Under the pieces are notes generated by a model. The model had not been told where the DNA came from, did no database searches, and worked only from the letters and a program-made list of their open reading frames with translations. Positions 19,274-28,705 of a DNA stretch of 64,000 nt are shown here, piece after piece; the stretch's first letter is position 1, and every line of letters starts with the position of its first letter. The stretch comes from Thozetella sp. PMI_491. Lineage: Eukaryota; Ascomycota; Sordariomycetes; Chaetosphaeriales; Chaetosphaeriaceae. Made by a program: the position numbers and the translations under genes. Location of the stretch: the NCBI GenBank assembly GCA_021432635.1, contig MU270050.1, positions 372,001-436,000 on the forward strand. The letters are read 5' to 3'.

Positions 19274-21985
19274 CTATATTCCGTAGTGGACATATGGGAC
19301 CCAATAACATGGCAAGCGTGGTATAGTGTCTGCCGCTCCTATGACTGTCGCTTTCCTTATAGAGGGCTGGCTTGACTCGCATGGAGGTTCTATCCTTGCT
19401 GAGAAATTTCGGCTTGATACTCCTACTTTTGGTTGATACCCTCTGGCCGTGCTGTCCACGAGCCATTGGCAACGAAGCTCCCTACATGCACGATGGAGCC
19501 CATAGCTGACAGCCTCGTCACTCATGCCCTGGTCCCGGATCCACTGGTACAACTTTGTTGCCACATCTACACACGATTGGTCGTTGACCTCCCACAGAGT
19601 TCCGACGACATGCCGGAAGCCGGCGAGCTGGCAGGCGCTGATTAGATGCAGCGACTCGTCGGCGAGCCGTTCGTGCTTGGTTTGACCCGTTCCACAGGCA
19701 GAGAGGTAGGCAAGATATGGCCTATTGCGCTGCAAGTCTATCTCGAGTAGATTCGCCACGGTGAGCGGTTCATCACGAAGAAGCAACGAGCTGTTGGAGG
19801 GGTCGATTTGGTCGGCCAGGCCATGACCAGCAAAATGAAAAAGATCGCAGTCTCTCAACGAGGAAAGAACATCGCTTCGGCAGGGGCGCGGCGTCGTTAC
19901 CTGCATCTGCATGGAAGTACAAAGGCGGTCGAGTTGTGCAATCTCGAGACTTGCATACTGTAGGTCCCTATACCCGGGTGTCCTTTCCATCCCGACCAGA
20001 ATCGCCTTTTTTGACCCTATTCCTGGCCTTTTCTTTGGATATTCACGGCGGCTCTGTATTATTGCACGAACAGAGGAGCTGTAAGACGAAATAACTCGAT
20101 CAAGGACTGTATTGGTGGAGTCACGCGAATGGTAACCTGCTGCATGAATAGGGAAGCTGGAAAGAAGTCCTGTCGGGATCCACCATATACGATTCCAGTT
20201 GGCCGTTGGCGTTTCGAGGAAGCCTAATACATCGAGAATGGGCTCTGTAGTCGAATCCCACAGCCATTGTAACAATTCCATATCAAGCAAGATAGGATTT
20301 CGTAGAGTCACTGAACGAGCCTGTAGATCACTAACCCGCAGGCGAGGGAGCGATAACGTCCCAAGTCTGCATTTTTCGATAGTCAACGCATCACATCGGT
20401 AGTCGCTGGCATTGATGATGACAATTGCGCCGGAGACTGCAGCAGCTTTCAGTTCGTCTTCGGACGAGGCCATGAGAAACCGATCAAAACCACGCTGGGA
20501 TCTGATGGTTTGGATCGTTGTTTCCAGCTTCTGGCTTGCATGAAAGCGTTGGTCCGCTTGGCTTGCCCATATTGGAATTCCATTTGAGTCTTCTGTTTGA
20601 TGTGCTGGGGCTGCTTGGGTGTCAAGCTGGTTTCGGAGGTCGAGGTACTCTTGCGCTAACGTAGGATGCTCTCGTTGCAGATTGGATAGGTCGGCTCGCA
20701 ACTCGTTCAAAGAGCCTGTAATCACCCCGCGGCCAAGTTCAAGGAGCCGGATCGCCTCATACGGACCATTTCCAGCCATTAAAGCAAATGCTGCAGCGTC
20801 AGAGGCCAGACCAACTACATCGGTAAGCAAGTGTTGTTTGTCAGAGTTTCTCAGAGCCTGGGGCGTCAAAAGTGGAATTAGAGACATGGCTATGGAGGCA
20901 GAATCGTATGCTAATGACCATTTTTCTGTCTTGGCGTACAATCCGAGTAAGGCTTGTCCGGCCTGTAATCGATCAGATGGAGGCGACAGAGAATGGCTAA
21001 GAGCCTCTCGGTATTGCCGAATCCCCATTTCTAGATCGATAACCGCCGTTGTTGTTTGGTATTTATGGATGTATGCATTTCCGAGAGACCACAGGCGTAT
21101 TGCTCGGCTTGAATGGTTTTCTGGCGTTATGCGTACGGCTGCTTGACTTTGCTGCATAGCTTTCTCCATGTCGCCTGCATCTCTTGTCATTTCGTATTTT
21201 TCGGAATATGAAACCCCGAGCGAATGAAGATAGTCTGCTTCGTATCCTCCAACGGCAAAAGGTAGATCGTTCGGATGGAGAGAAGGGTGAGTCCCGAGAG
21301 CCTCTTCGTATAATTCGATAGCCTTATCAAGGTAAGCCAGAACTTTTGTATGCCGATATTTGTCACGATAGGCGGACCCAAGAAGCCATTTCCGATGTGC
21401 TAGCTCTGGATGATAATAAAAGGTGGTGTCCAAAACTTGGTGAAACTTCAGGATGGCCGAGTCCAAATCCGCTGTATCCCCTGTTCTTCTGTGTCGTTGA
21501 TGGTGTGCGCGTGCGAGAGATTGCAGGCAATCTTCTCGTCTCACAGGATCGACGGGGCCCCCATCCAGAACTTGCTGGTAAAGCTGAATGGCTGTTTCCA
21601 GATCGGCCATGACTCCGTTTCTTTCGTATCTATCGCAGTATCCATCTCCAAGACGGATAACGCAGCTTGTCCAGATGGTACGAGGACGGTCCTTTGCCCA
21701 TATTTGAAGAGCTTCCTGATATCGCTGGATTGCAGCCTCCAAATCCGTTATGACGCCTACTCGTTCATATCTGTCGTGATAAGCTATGGCAAGCATCTGG
21801 ATGAGACTTTTTCGTTCCGGATCGTTGTCTGGCGTTGTGTTAAGTTTTTCTTGTAGCAATTCAATCTTTCCGCTGAGGTCTGTCAAGTTTCTGATGCGCA
21901 CTTCCCAGCCGGATACATGCTTGATATATGGTAGACTTAAAATTTGGAGAAACGCAGCGCAGCAGCTTGTAATCGCCGAGAGCAT
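19274..21985 (-). CDS. TPR-CHAT protein, caspase-like (clan CD) protease domain
   Basis: A single intact frame of 903 residues. Residues about 35-360 form tetratricopeptide-like helical repeats (recurring units such as IQRYQEAL, IQLYQQVL, IELYEEAL and IRQYREAL). A helical linker follows, then a C-terminal CHAT domain from about residue 620. The catalytic dyad is in FHFAGHG (His about 721) and YLSACGTG (Cys about 764). The conserved CHAT strand VVGTLWEVND and the C-terminal WVPYVHYG ending are present, so the domain looks complete and potentially active. CHAT proteases are relatives of caspases and separase. In bacteria, TPR-CHAT proteins act in defence (for example Csx29 beside type III-E CRISPR effectors). 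Fungi have many TPR-CHAT paralogues of unknown role, suspected in cell-death or allorecognition. The gene lies between two LTR-like repeats yet has no RIP damage. An extra upstream exon is possible. Confidence 0.88.
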   Translation of the reverse strand: MLSAITSCCAAFLQILSLPYIKHVSGWEVRIRNLTDLSGKIELLQEKLNTTPDNDPERKSLIQMLAIAYHDRYERVGVITDLEAAIQRYQEALQIWAKDRPRTIWTSCVIRLGDGYCDRYERNGVMADLETAIQLYQQVLDGGPVDPVRREDCLQSLARAHHQRHRRTGDTADLDSAILKFHQVLDTTFYYHPELAHRKWLLGSAYRDKYRHTKVLAYLDKAIELYEEALGTHPSLHPNDLPFAVGGYEADYLHSLGVSYSEKYEMTRDAGDMEKAMQQSQAAVRITPENHSSRAIRLWSLGNAYIHKYQTTTAVIDLEMGIRQYREALSHSLSPPSDRLQAGQALLGLYAKTEKWSLAYDSASIAMSLIPLLTPQALRNSDKQHLLTDVVGLASDAAAFALMAGNGPYEAIRLLELGRGVITGSLNELRADLSNLQREHPTLAQEYLDLRNQLDTQAAPAHQTEDSNGIPIWASQADQRFHASQKLETTIQTIRSQRGFDRFLMASSEDELKAAAVSGAIVIINASDYRCDALTIEKCRLGTLSLPRLRVSDLQARSVTLRNPILLDMELLQWLWDSTTEPILDVLGFLETPTANWNRIWWIPTGLLSSFPIHAAGYHSRDSTNTVLDRVISSYSSSVRAIIQSRREYPKKRPGIGSKKAILVGMERTPGYRDLQYASLEIAQLDRLCTSMQMQVTTPRPCRSDVLSSLRDCDLFHFAGHGLADQIDPSNSSLLLRDEPLTVANLLEIDLQRNRPYLAYLSACGTGQTKHERLADESLHLISACQLAGFRHVVGTLWEVNDQSCVDVATKLYQWIRDQGMSDEAVSYGLHRACRELRCQWLVDSTARGYQPKVGVSSRNFSARIEPPCESSQPSIRKATVIGAADTIPRLPCYWVPYVHYGI

Positions 21986-22779
21986 TGTGTGACAAGAATG
22001 GAAACAAGTCCAGGCAGGGCAGACTAGGGCGCTGGCTACCTACACACAAGCAGAAACCGGGATTGTGTATCACGCAAGACATAGGAAGAGCCCGCGGCCA
22101 AAGTTGGAAACGAACAGGCTCAGTGCGCGTGGGCTAGACTCATTCGCGACCGTGGAGATTGACTAGTGACTCTGTCATTCATCGATTGCTGGGTAAGCAA
22201 GAAACAGGCACAATGGTGACGCATTCTACTTGAGTCTTTGAGAGGGGTCGTTGGCACCCTGTAGCAATGGCGGCGAGAAGCCACGTGATGGCTTACGAAG
22301 CAACCGCGCTGTCACCTGATGCTAATCCGTCATACACCTTTGCGGCACGAAAACGCGACTGATCGGGTTAGTTGCTGTACCTTGGACATGTCGACTACTG
22401 CTTGTCAGTACTCGGCTTTTTCATTGAGGTTATGATAGTAAAAGTTTGGTTTTTCATCTGCTAATGTCTAATAATTTATTGGAATCATTTAAACCAAAAG
22501 AAATACATAACACCCAAGGACTCCTTTGTAGAAACACTTCTCCTAGGATCAAGTCACTGTAATGCCAGGCTGAGACTACATAAGCGGTTTCGCACACACT
22601 ATGGATTGTGGTTCGCGATCATAGGCCGATCTTTTGCCCCACTGGCGTAGCACCCTACATTCTCGCGTGCAATCAATAGAAGGCAGATGATTAGTATATG
22701 GAGAAGTTGGTACCGATTCCCACTGCCACAATGTCCTGGATCAAGCTAGAATCTAATCCTACACCGACTCTTAGCGGCT
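21986..22779. other. Upstream region of TPR-CHAT, no gene recognised
   Basis: No second domain or partner gene was found on either strand here. AT content rises from about 22430. This should include the TPR-CHAT promoter. Confidence 0.4.
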
Positions 22780-23040
22780 CGGTCGGGGCACGGGGACTTC
22801 GCCCGGTACCACGAGAGATTTAACCACGCGGACGCCCACCTGCACTGTTCGTATAGGGAGGCCAAGGCCCCTAACCACTTTGTTAAGTGTAGATGAGTAT
22901 AGCGTCTTAAAGCGAGATAGCCCGATTTTAAGGGACTGTTTCCCGACGATAACGTTGAGGTTCTTATAGGTCCACTTTAAAAGGAGTGAAATACCTTTAA
23001 AGTGTTCCTCGAAGCTATTGACTTCTTTTATAAGATATAC
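22780..23040 (+). mobile_element. LINE (Tad-like) retrotransposon remnant, C-terminal zinc knuckle
   Basis: Around 22792-22895 the plus strand reads GDFARYHERFNHADAHLHC, then further residues ending HFVKCR and a TGA stop. This matches the conserved C-terminal Cys/His motif of fungal Tad-type LINE polymerase proteins (GDFaxYHERF...C...HFxxC). Downstream frames are broken and AT-rich. Only this scrap is recognisable; no reverse-transcriptase core was found nearby. Confidence 0.6.
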
Positions 23041-23931
23041 CTAAAATATAGCGATATAATATAAGGATACCTACATAGTATACCTCGTATTATATAGTAT
23101 ATTAGAGGCTTTAATAACCTCCTAAGCATGCTAAATAAATAAGCCGGAAGATCCCTCTGGATTTTTTCCTTTATTCTTATAATATTACCACTATTAACCT
23201 CAAATAGGACCCTATACGCCACTATATTGAAAGAGGGGAAAGCTCCGTGGTCTGCCAAGCGCACAAGGGCACAAAACACACACACACAAAACCACCTCCT
23301 AGCTCGGTGGCCGTAGCTTGGAACCAATACAGATGCCGTAAATACACATCAGTAGGGCCACTGGTACAGCGCGAATCCAGCGATATAGTGGGAAACCAGC
23401 AAGAAAAGAAGCATTCTAAGGCTCCCTGAGCTCTGACCGCTGTAGAATAGATGGGGCAAAGTCCCGTAATATACGGAAAAGAGTGTCTATTAAAGAGTAA
23501 TGAAAAAACGAACGTGATACGGACTATCGCCAGTAGGTATATATTCTCTGGTGATAATCTCCGTGATACCCCTTTCTAGCCTCCGCTGGGGATATTCTCC
23601 TCTTATTTACATAGAAAAAGGAGGCTCTGCCTCACGTGACAAGCATGCTAGCCCTGATCAGTCTAGTATGGGTCCCCCAGCAAGCTGTAAAAGGCGAAAG
23701 AAAAATCCACTGCACCCTACCCCAGATCAATATAGAAACGGGAAGCGTAAAAGACCCTAAAGGAGGGTTACCAAACCCGACAGGCCTAAGACTATATACC
23801 ATAGAGACATGATCCTATAGCCGAGAGTCTTGATCCCCAGACTTGTGCAAACTCCTTTATACTTAGAGCATCTAGGCGCTAAATACCTTATTTGGGGTGG
23901 AAAGAGAGAGGGGTAGACTCTAGCCGCCGAC
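23041..23931. repeat. AT-rich, degraded repeat DNA
   Basis: No intact gene. A purine-rich run lies at about 23893-23915, some 17 bp before the right LTR-like repeat, where an LTR element would carry its polypurine tract. Short frames at 23247-23429 and 23551-23760 are unrecognised. Confidence 0.4.
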
Positions 23932-24292
23932 TGTCAGAGGTGATTTTGCTGCAGAGTGAAGAGGTGAGGATATCGTAGAGGGATGGCCAAGTAGGGGGTG
24001 GATTGCGGGACAAACTAATCGCTATCCTTCCTATCTACAAGGCTCCCGAAGCCCCCATATATCCTTGCTGGCCTACTGGCCATCTGGCGGTGTAGCTGCT
24101 GGCTACCTAGCGGTTTAGCTGCTGGCTAGCGGTGTAGCTGCATGTATGTTTTGGCCCTGTAGCTACGCGATCTAGAGGCTATATGATCAACGGCTACGCC
24201 CTCGCTGCGCAAGCAGCGCAAAAGCAGCGTAAAAGCAGCTCCAACAGCCCTGTGGCCACGATCTAGAGGCCACGTGATCAACGGCTCTGACA
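23932..24292 (+). repeat. LTR-like direct repeat, right copy
   Basis: About 361 bp, starting TGTCAGAG and ending CTCTGACA, an 8-bp perfect terminal inverted repeat with TG...CA ends. It is homologous to 18488-18849 in the same orientation. Internally it has short tandem units around GCTGGCTAGCGGTGTAGCTG near 24085-24140. It is less mutated than the left copy. No flanking target-site duplication was visible. Confidence 0.65.
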
Positions 24293-26113
24293 CCCAAGTC
24301 TAGATTATAATAAAGATCTATTAGTGCCCATATATAATATTTAATTATAGGTAGCTCTATGTGAGAGAAGAGTAACGTAGCCTAACCTGACAAAAGATAG
24401 AGGTGGATCTTGCTTTAAGTACCTCTACCTAGGTCTAACACCTAGTTGAACCAGTATTAAGCTGCGAAATAAATATTATAGCTAAGGCACCCGGTTAGTT
24501 TATAGTAAAACTGTAGGTTTAACTCCCTAGAAAGTGAGAGATCTCGTAAGGTAAATCAAAGGCAACAAAACAAAACAGTATACTGCAATATGGTGACATT
24601 CTTGTCTAGTGGAAAAGCTATCTCCAGAGCTCGAACGAGCGTTTAATAGCTCTGTTTCCCCAAAGTGGATTCCCGCTCCACATCGTGGATCAGGAGCTCC
24701 CAACCCAAGAGTAGCTCCCCCGCTGTATGGAGATCCTGTAGCGCTACGAACGCTTCGGAGCCTAAAAACAACAAAAACCTATAAAACATCTAGCCTTCTG
24801 GGAACATATTTGTTTCGTTCTCCAGGAGTAATAGAATTCCTGCCAAATGTATGTCTACAAAAAAAGAGGCTGGGACAAGCGGTGTGTGGAGTCAGGGGCA
24901 AAAAAACATACAACACCGGGTATTCGCTGGTCGTCACCGACCCAACTACTAATCCAGCACTCATCGGCTTATCTAGGGGAGAGCGGACGGGATCCCGAGT
25001 TCTCCGACGGTTATGGTCGTATGTGATGGATGAGGTCTCCAAGTTCTGTTTTGTAGCAATTTTTGTAGCAATGCTTCATCTAATGGTGGATGAGTCTCAG
25101 GGAAGGGATCCACTAGGTAGGAGTGAACGCACCATTAAAACAAAAAAACGGGAGTAGAGGTCCCCGACTTACGTTATTGCGCGACGACTCGGGGCATTGT
25201 TCTATAGAGTCTGTCCACCAACGCCTAACCTGACTAAGACGTACGGAAAGAGAGTATCGATATCTCATCCCGGGTCGAGAAAGAGATACCAGAGAGATCA
25301 TGAGTTTTCTCGGATTATACTGGGGTTGATGCCACGGCTATATGGGCTGCGGCAACCTGGAGCTAGACCACCATGGGATAAATTGTGGTTATATTCATTG
25401 AGGTTCAACTGTCTTGAAGACAGCTCTCAACTCCGTTCTTAAGTTTGTCGATTCATGATGCGCAGTTTATATTGCTGTTTAGCGCTAGGCGTCCTGGGCA
25501 CAAACTTTCCCTATCTAGATTAACTAGCGACTTCCAAGGAATAGGGTGCAGAAAAGATAGATTAATCACAGACAGCCGCATGGAAGCCCCTTATATGTTC
25601 AGCTTGTCCCCGAATCGCAACCGTCGTGGGAAGGTCTCTAATACAACCCCCCCTTCCTTGCCTGCTGTTAGACTGTTCGCGAGGGTAATGAGCATCTTGC
25701 TATTCCCAAAGGGTTGATGGGCTACATCATTTCAAGTCCACTTATCACATGCACCCGCAATTTCCCCTGGAGTCATTCGACCTGCACAACGTACAACGGA
25801 TATTCTTTTATCTGCAACCTGATTTGCCTGGTTCCTGCACAGCCTCGTACCCCGATGCGTCGTCCCGATAGGAGCCGACGCTCCGCTTCACCCGAATCAG
25901 TTTGGTTGGCGACGAAAGTGGCCATTATTGGTAGAAGAGCTTCTCCACTATGCTGACATCACCAGGGTATCGAACGCACCTATAATTGGGGGCCAACGCC
26001 GTTCTTCTCTTGGGCTTACCTTATCTACATCCTTTACTACAGCATAGGCGCCATATCCATGAACCGGAGCCGTGCGTTTGCTTCAAAGGGAGGAGCGAGG
26101 CATTATTTACATT
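24293..26113. other. Repeat-derived intergenic region
   Basis: It opens with about 36 bp shared with the left repeat. A frame at 24609-25157 includes the right copy of the 61-bp repeat and continues into a peptide (GERTGSRVLRRLWSYV) that I could not assign. No gene was recognised between 25160 and the start of the FAD oxidase. Confidence 0.4.
24901..24961 (+). repeat. 61-bp direct repeat, right copy
   Basis: Identical by eye to 17813-17873. In this copy the frame stays open on both sides for about 180 codons (24609-25157), which suggests the repeat comes from a coding element now broken. Confidence 0.8.
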
Positions 26114-28090
26114 ATGGCACGCTTGTCGCTCGTGTTGCTTCTAGCGTACACGTCGGCGGCCTATGCCGCCAAGCCGACTGTGTGTCGATGCTACCCAGAC
26201 GATCCTTGCTGGCCAAAAGAGAGTGCCTGGAGTGTCTTCAATTCCACCATTGGTGGTAGACTCGTCCGGACAAATCCGCTTGCCAAAGTTTGTCACGATC
26301 CGTACTACGACGCCGAGTCGTGCGAGGCCCTTAAGGCCACCTGGATGAACCACGAAACGCAGTGAGCCTCGGTCTGTGGCCCTGTTCCAAATTTCAAGCT
26401 AATACAGACAGTCTCCGTACATCATATTCGCTTGGTGCGCCCCTCTACGCAAATCAGAGTTGTGATCCCTTTACACCAAGGGACCGGCCATGCACCATCG
26501 GATCATATGTCCAGTATGCAGTAAATGTCTCCGGACCGGAGGACGTCTCCAAGACTATCGAGTTTGCGACTGCCAACAATATTCGACTAGTCATACGGAA
26601 TACAGGGCATGAGTAAGCGACCTAACCCCTCATATACTCTACAATTGCCGGTTAATTTTGATTTCTAGTTATCTTGGCAAGTCTACGGGGGCAGGCGGGT
26701 TGGCGGTTTGGATGTCCCATTTGAAAACACTTGACTTCATGGACTGGCAAGATGCACACTATGAAGGAAAGGCAATCAAGATGGGCGCTGGAATTCTGAC
26801 CCGTGAGGTGCTTGCATTTGCCGCTGAGCATGACAGCACCGTCGTAAGTGGCAACTGTCCGACGGTTGGCATCGCCGGAGGCTATATCCAAGGAGGAGGT
26901 CACTCACAACTCTCCTCCAAGTTTGGATTGGCAGCGGACAATGCACTCGAATACGAGGTAGTTGATGCCTCCGGTCGGTTATTAGTGTGTAACCGTGAGC
27001 AAAACGCAGACCTCTACTGGGCTCTAAGTGGCGGTGGCGGTGGGACTTACGGCGTGGTGCTTTCTGTGACTGTCAAAGCCCATCCAAATATGCCCACGAC
27101 ATTTGCTCTTATTGAGTTTGCAAGCGAGGGAATCTCTCAGGACGCGTACTTCCGAGCTCTCGAGAAGTTTGTTCCACACACCCTGGCCTACACGAAGGCC
27201 GGGTGCGCTCTTCAATGGGTTGTTTCGCATCCCGGAGTCCAGCAGATGGTCACTTGCCCCGATATGACTGCAGAGCAAGTTGAAGGGTTGATTGGATCCT
27301 ACTGCGATGAGCTAAACATGTTACAGGTGAAGCACAAGCAGCAGATCATCCCGTTCCCTCGATTTAGCGATTTTCACTCCGCAATTTTAGGCGCATTCGA
27401 GAAGGGACAAGCAGGCCTTCTGCAGGGTGGCAGCTGGTTCATCCCGCGCTCGAAGCTGGAAAACATGGACCAGAAGACCTCGGCAGAGTTTATGAGCGCG
27501 CTCAAGCAGCTCATGGATAGAAACGCGGTGATTGCGATCCTAGGGTTTAACCCTAGCTTCGCTATTGCCGGTGACGTAGAAAATGCCGTGTTCCCCGGCT
27601 GGAGAGATCTTGGACTTGATCTAGTGACAGGATAGTGAGTCTTCTCGAGCAGCTTCCCGCACCACCCGCGGGCCTCGCATAATTTCCAAGACTGACCTCA
27701 ACGCCACAGCCTTTCGAACGTCTCTGGTCCCATATCTATCATGGCTAAAGAGGCCGAGAGAGTAGGCGAGGAACTGATAGCTCCATTTCAAGCGTTCTCG
27801 CCCAATGGAGGAACCTATCTTAGCGAGGTGCGCTGTTTGTGGTGCAACAAAGTGCGATATATTGACGCTAACGCATATAGGCGGATCCTCTCGATCCAAA
27901 TTGGAAGAAGAACTATTATGGATCAAATTATGACAGACTACTGTCCGTCAAGACGAAGTACGACCCGGAGCATGTATTTTATGCGCCTACCGGCGTCAGA
28001 AGTGACGCCTGGTCTGTTAGGCCAGATGGACGGCTTTGCCGTATTATATCTGGAGATTATAGCGAGGCATATGACAAAGACGAACTATGA
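26114..28090 (+). CDS. Secreted berberine-bridge-type FAD oxidoreductase (first copy)
   Basis: Five exons: 26114-26361, 26412-26612, 26669-27634, 27710-27827 and 27881-28090 (introns 50-75 bp), predicting 580 residues. A signal peptide precedes AAKPTVC (LSLVLLLAYTSAAYA). The FAD-binding PCMH domain shows both residues for bicovalent flavin: His about 149 in NTGHDYLGKS, and Cys about 213 in GNCPTVG, followed by GGYIQGGGHS. The C-terminus has the BBE signature YGSNYDRLLSVKTKYDP and FYAPTGV. The exon 2 acceptor was chosen because it rebuilds NHETHLRTSYS before GAPLYANQSC. Such secreted flavoenzymes oxidise sugars, alcohols or biosynthetic intermediates and are frequent in fungal metabolite clusters. 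A second one is encoded at 41330-43245. A Zn2Cys6 gene follows on the same strand. Confidence 0.92.
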
Positions 28091-28705
28091 TTTATTATAC
28101 AAGTCGTCATGGTCTTGCTTAGGTACGTTTATGTCACAAAAGCATGGAAGTTTGGCTGGGTATGTGGAACAATCAGTGCAAAACCAAAGGTATAGAGAGC
28201 GAACGAAAGGAATCGAGCTGCTCAGCAGCTATATACATATGCACGGACGAGAATCCCCCTAGTCAGATCTCCTGCTCGTAAAATGACTATCTGTTGTGAC
28301 AATTTAGTACCGTGTAAACTCTGGTGTTAGAAGGGCGATTCTGTAGATTGTACGAGTAAATTTAGTGGCTGCCTAAATTTTCATAGTATATACCGAAATC
28401 TATTCGCAACTTGTGCTGCTGTTGGTCTGTTTTTGCTGGCGGCTTAGCCGTTGTTTAGCTTTTAATTTGTGACGATTGTACTGTAGTATCGCAAAAACGT
28501 CCAGTGGACCTCCGTAATCAGCTGGTCCGATACGCCTGGTTTACGGCGCCGCACCGTATCAACTTCCCTCTGATTCCTCTTTAGTCAGCGGGACTTTTGA
28601 GTAGACCCACATGTCCGCTGTAGCTGTAGGGCGCGCGGCAGATTTATAGACGCTTGCCCCCTTCCCCTTTCAGCTCATAGGCCCGCGGAGATATCCCAAA
28701 CGGCG
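28091..28705. other. Intergenic before the Zn2Cys6 gene
   Basis: The open frame at 27741-28262 is a shadow of the oxidase. The rest, moderately AT-rich, should be the promoter of the downstream factor. Nothing else was recognised. Confidence 0.4.

Noticed and set aside
18850-23931. Gag-pol genes between the LTR-like repeats
   Set aside because: No protease, integrase or LTR-type reverse transcriptase motif was seen on either strand; only the TPR-CHAT gene and a LINE scrap are present.
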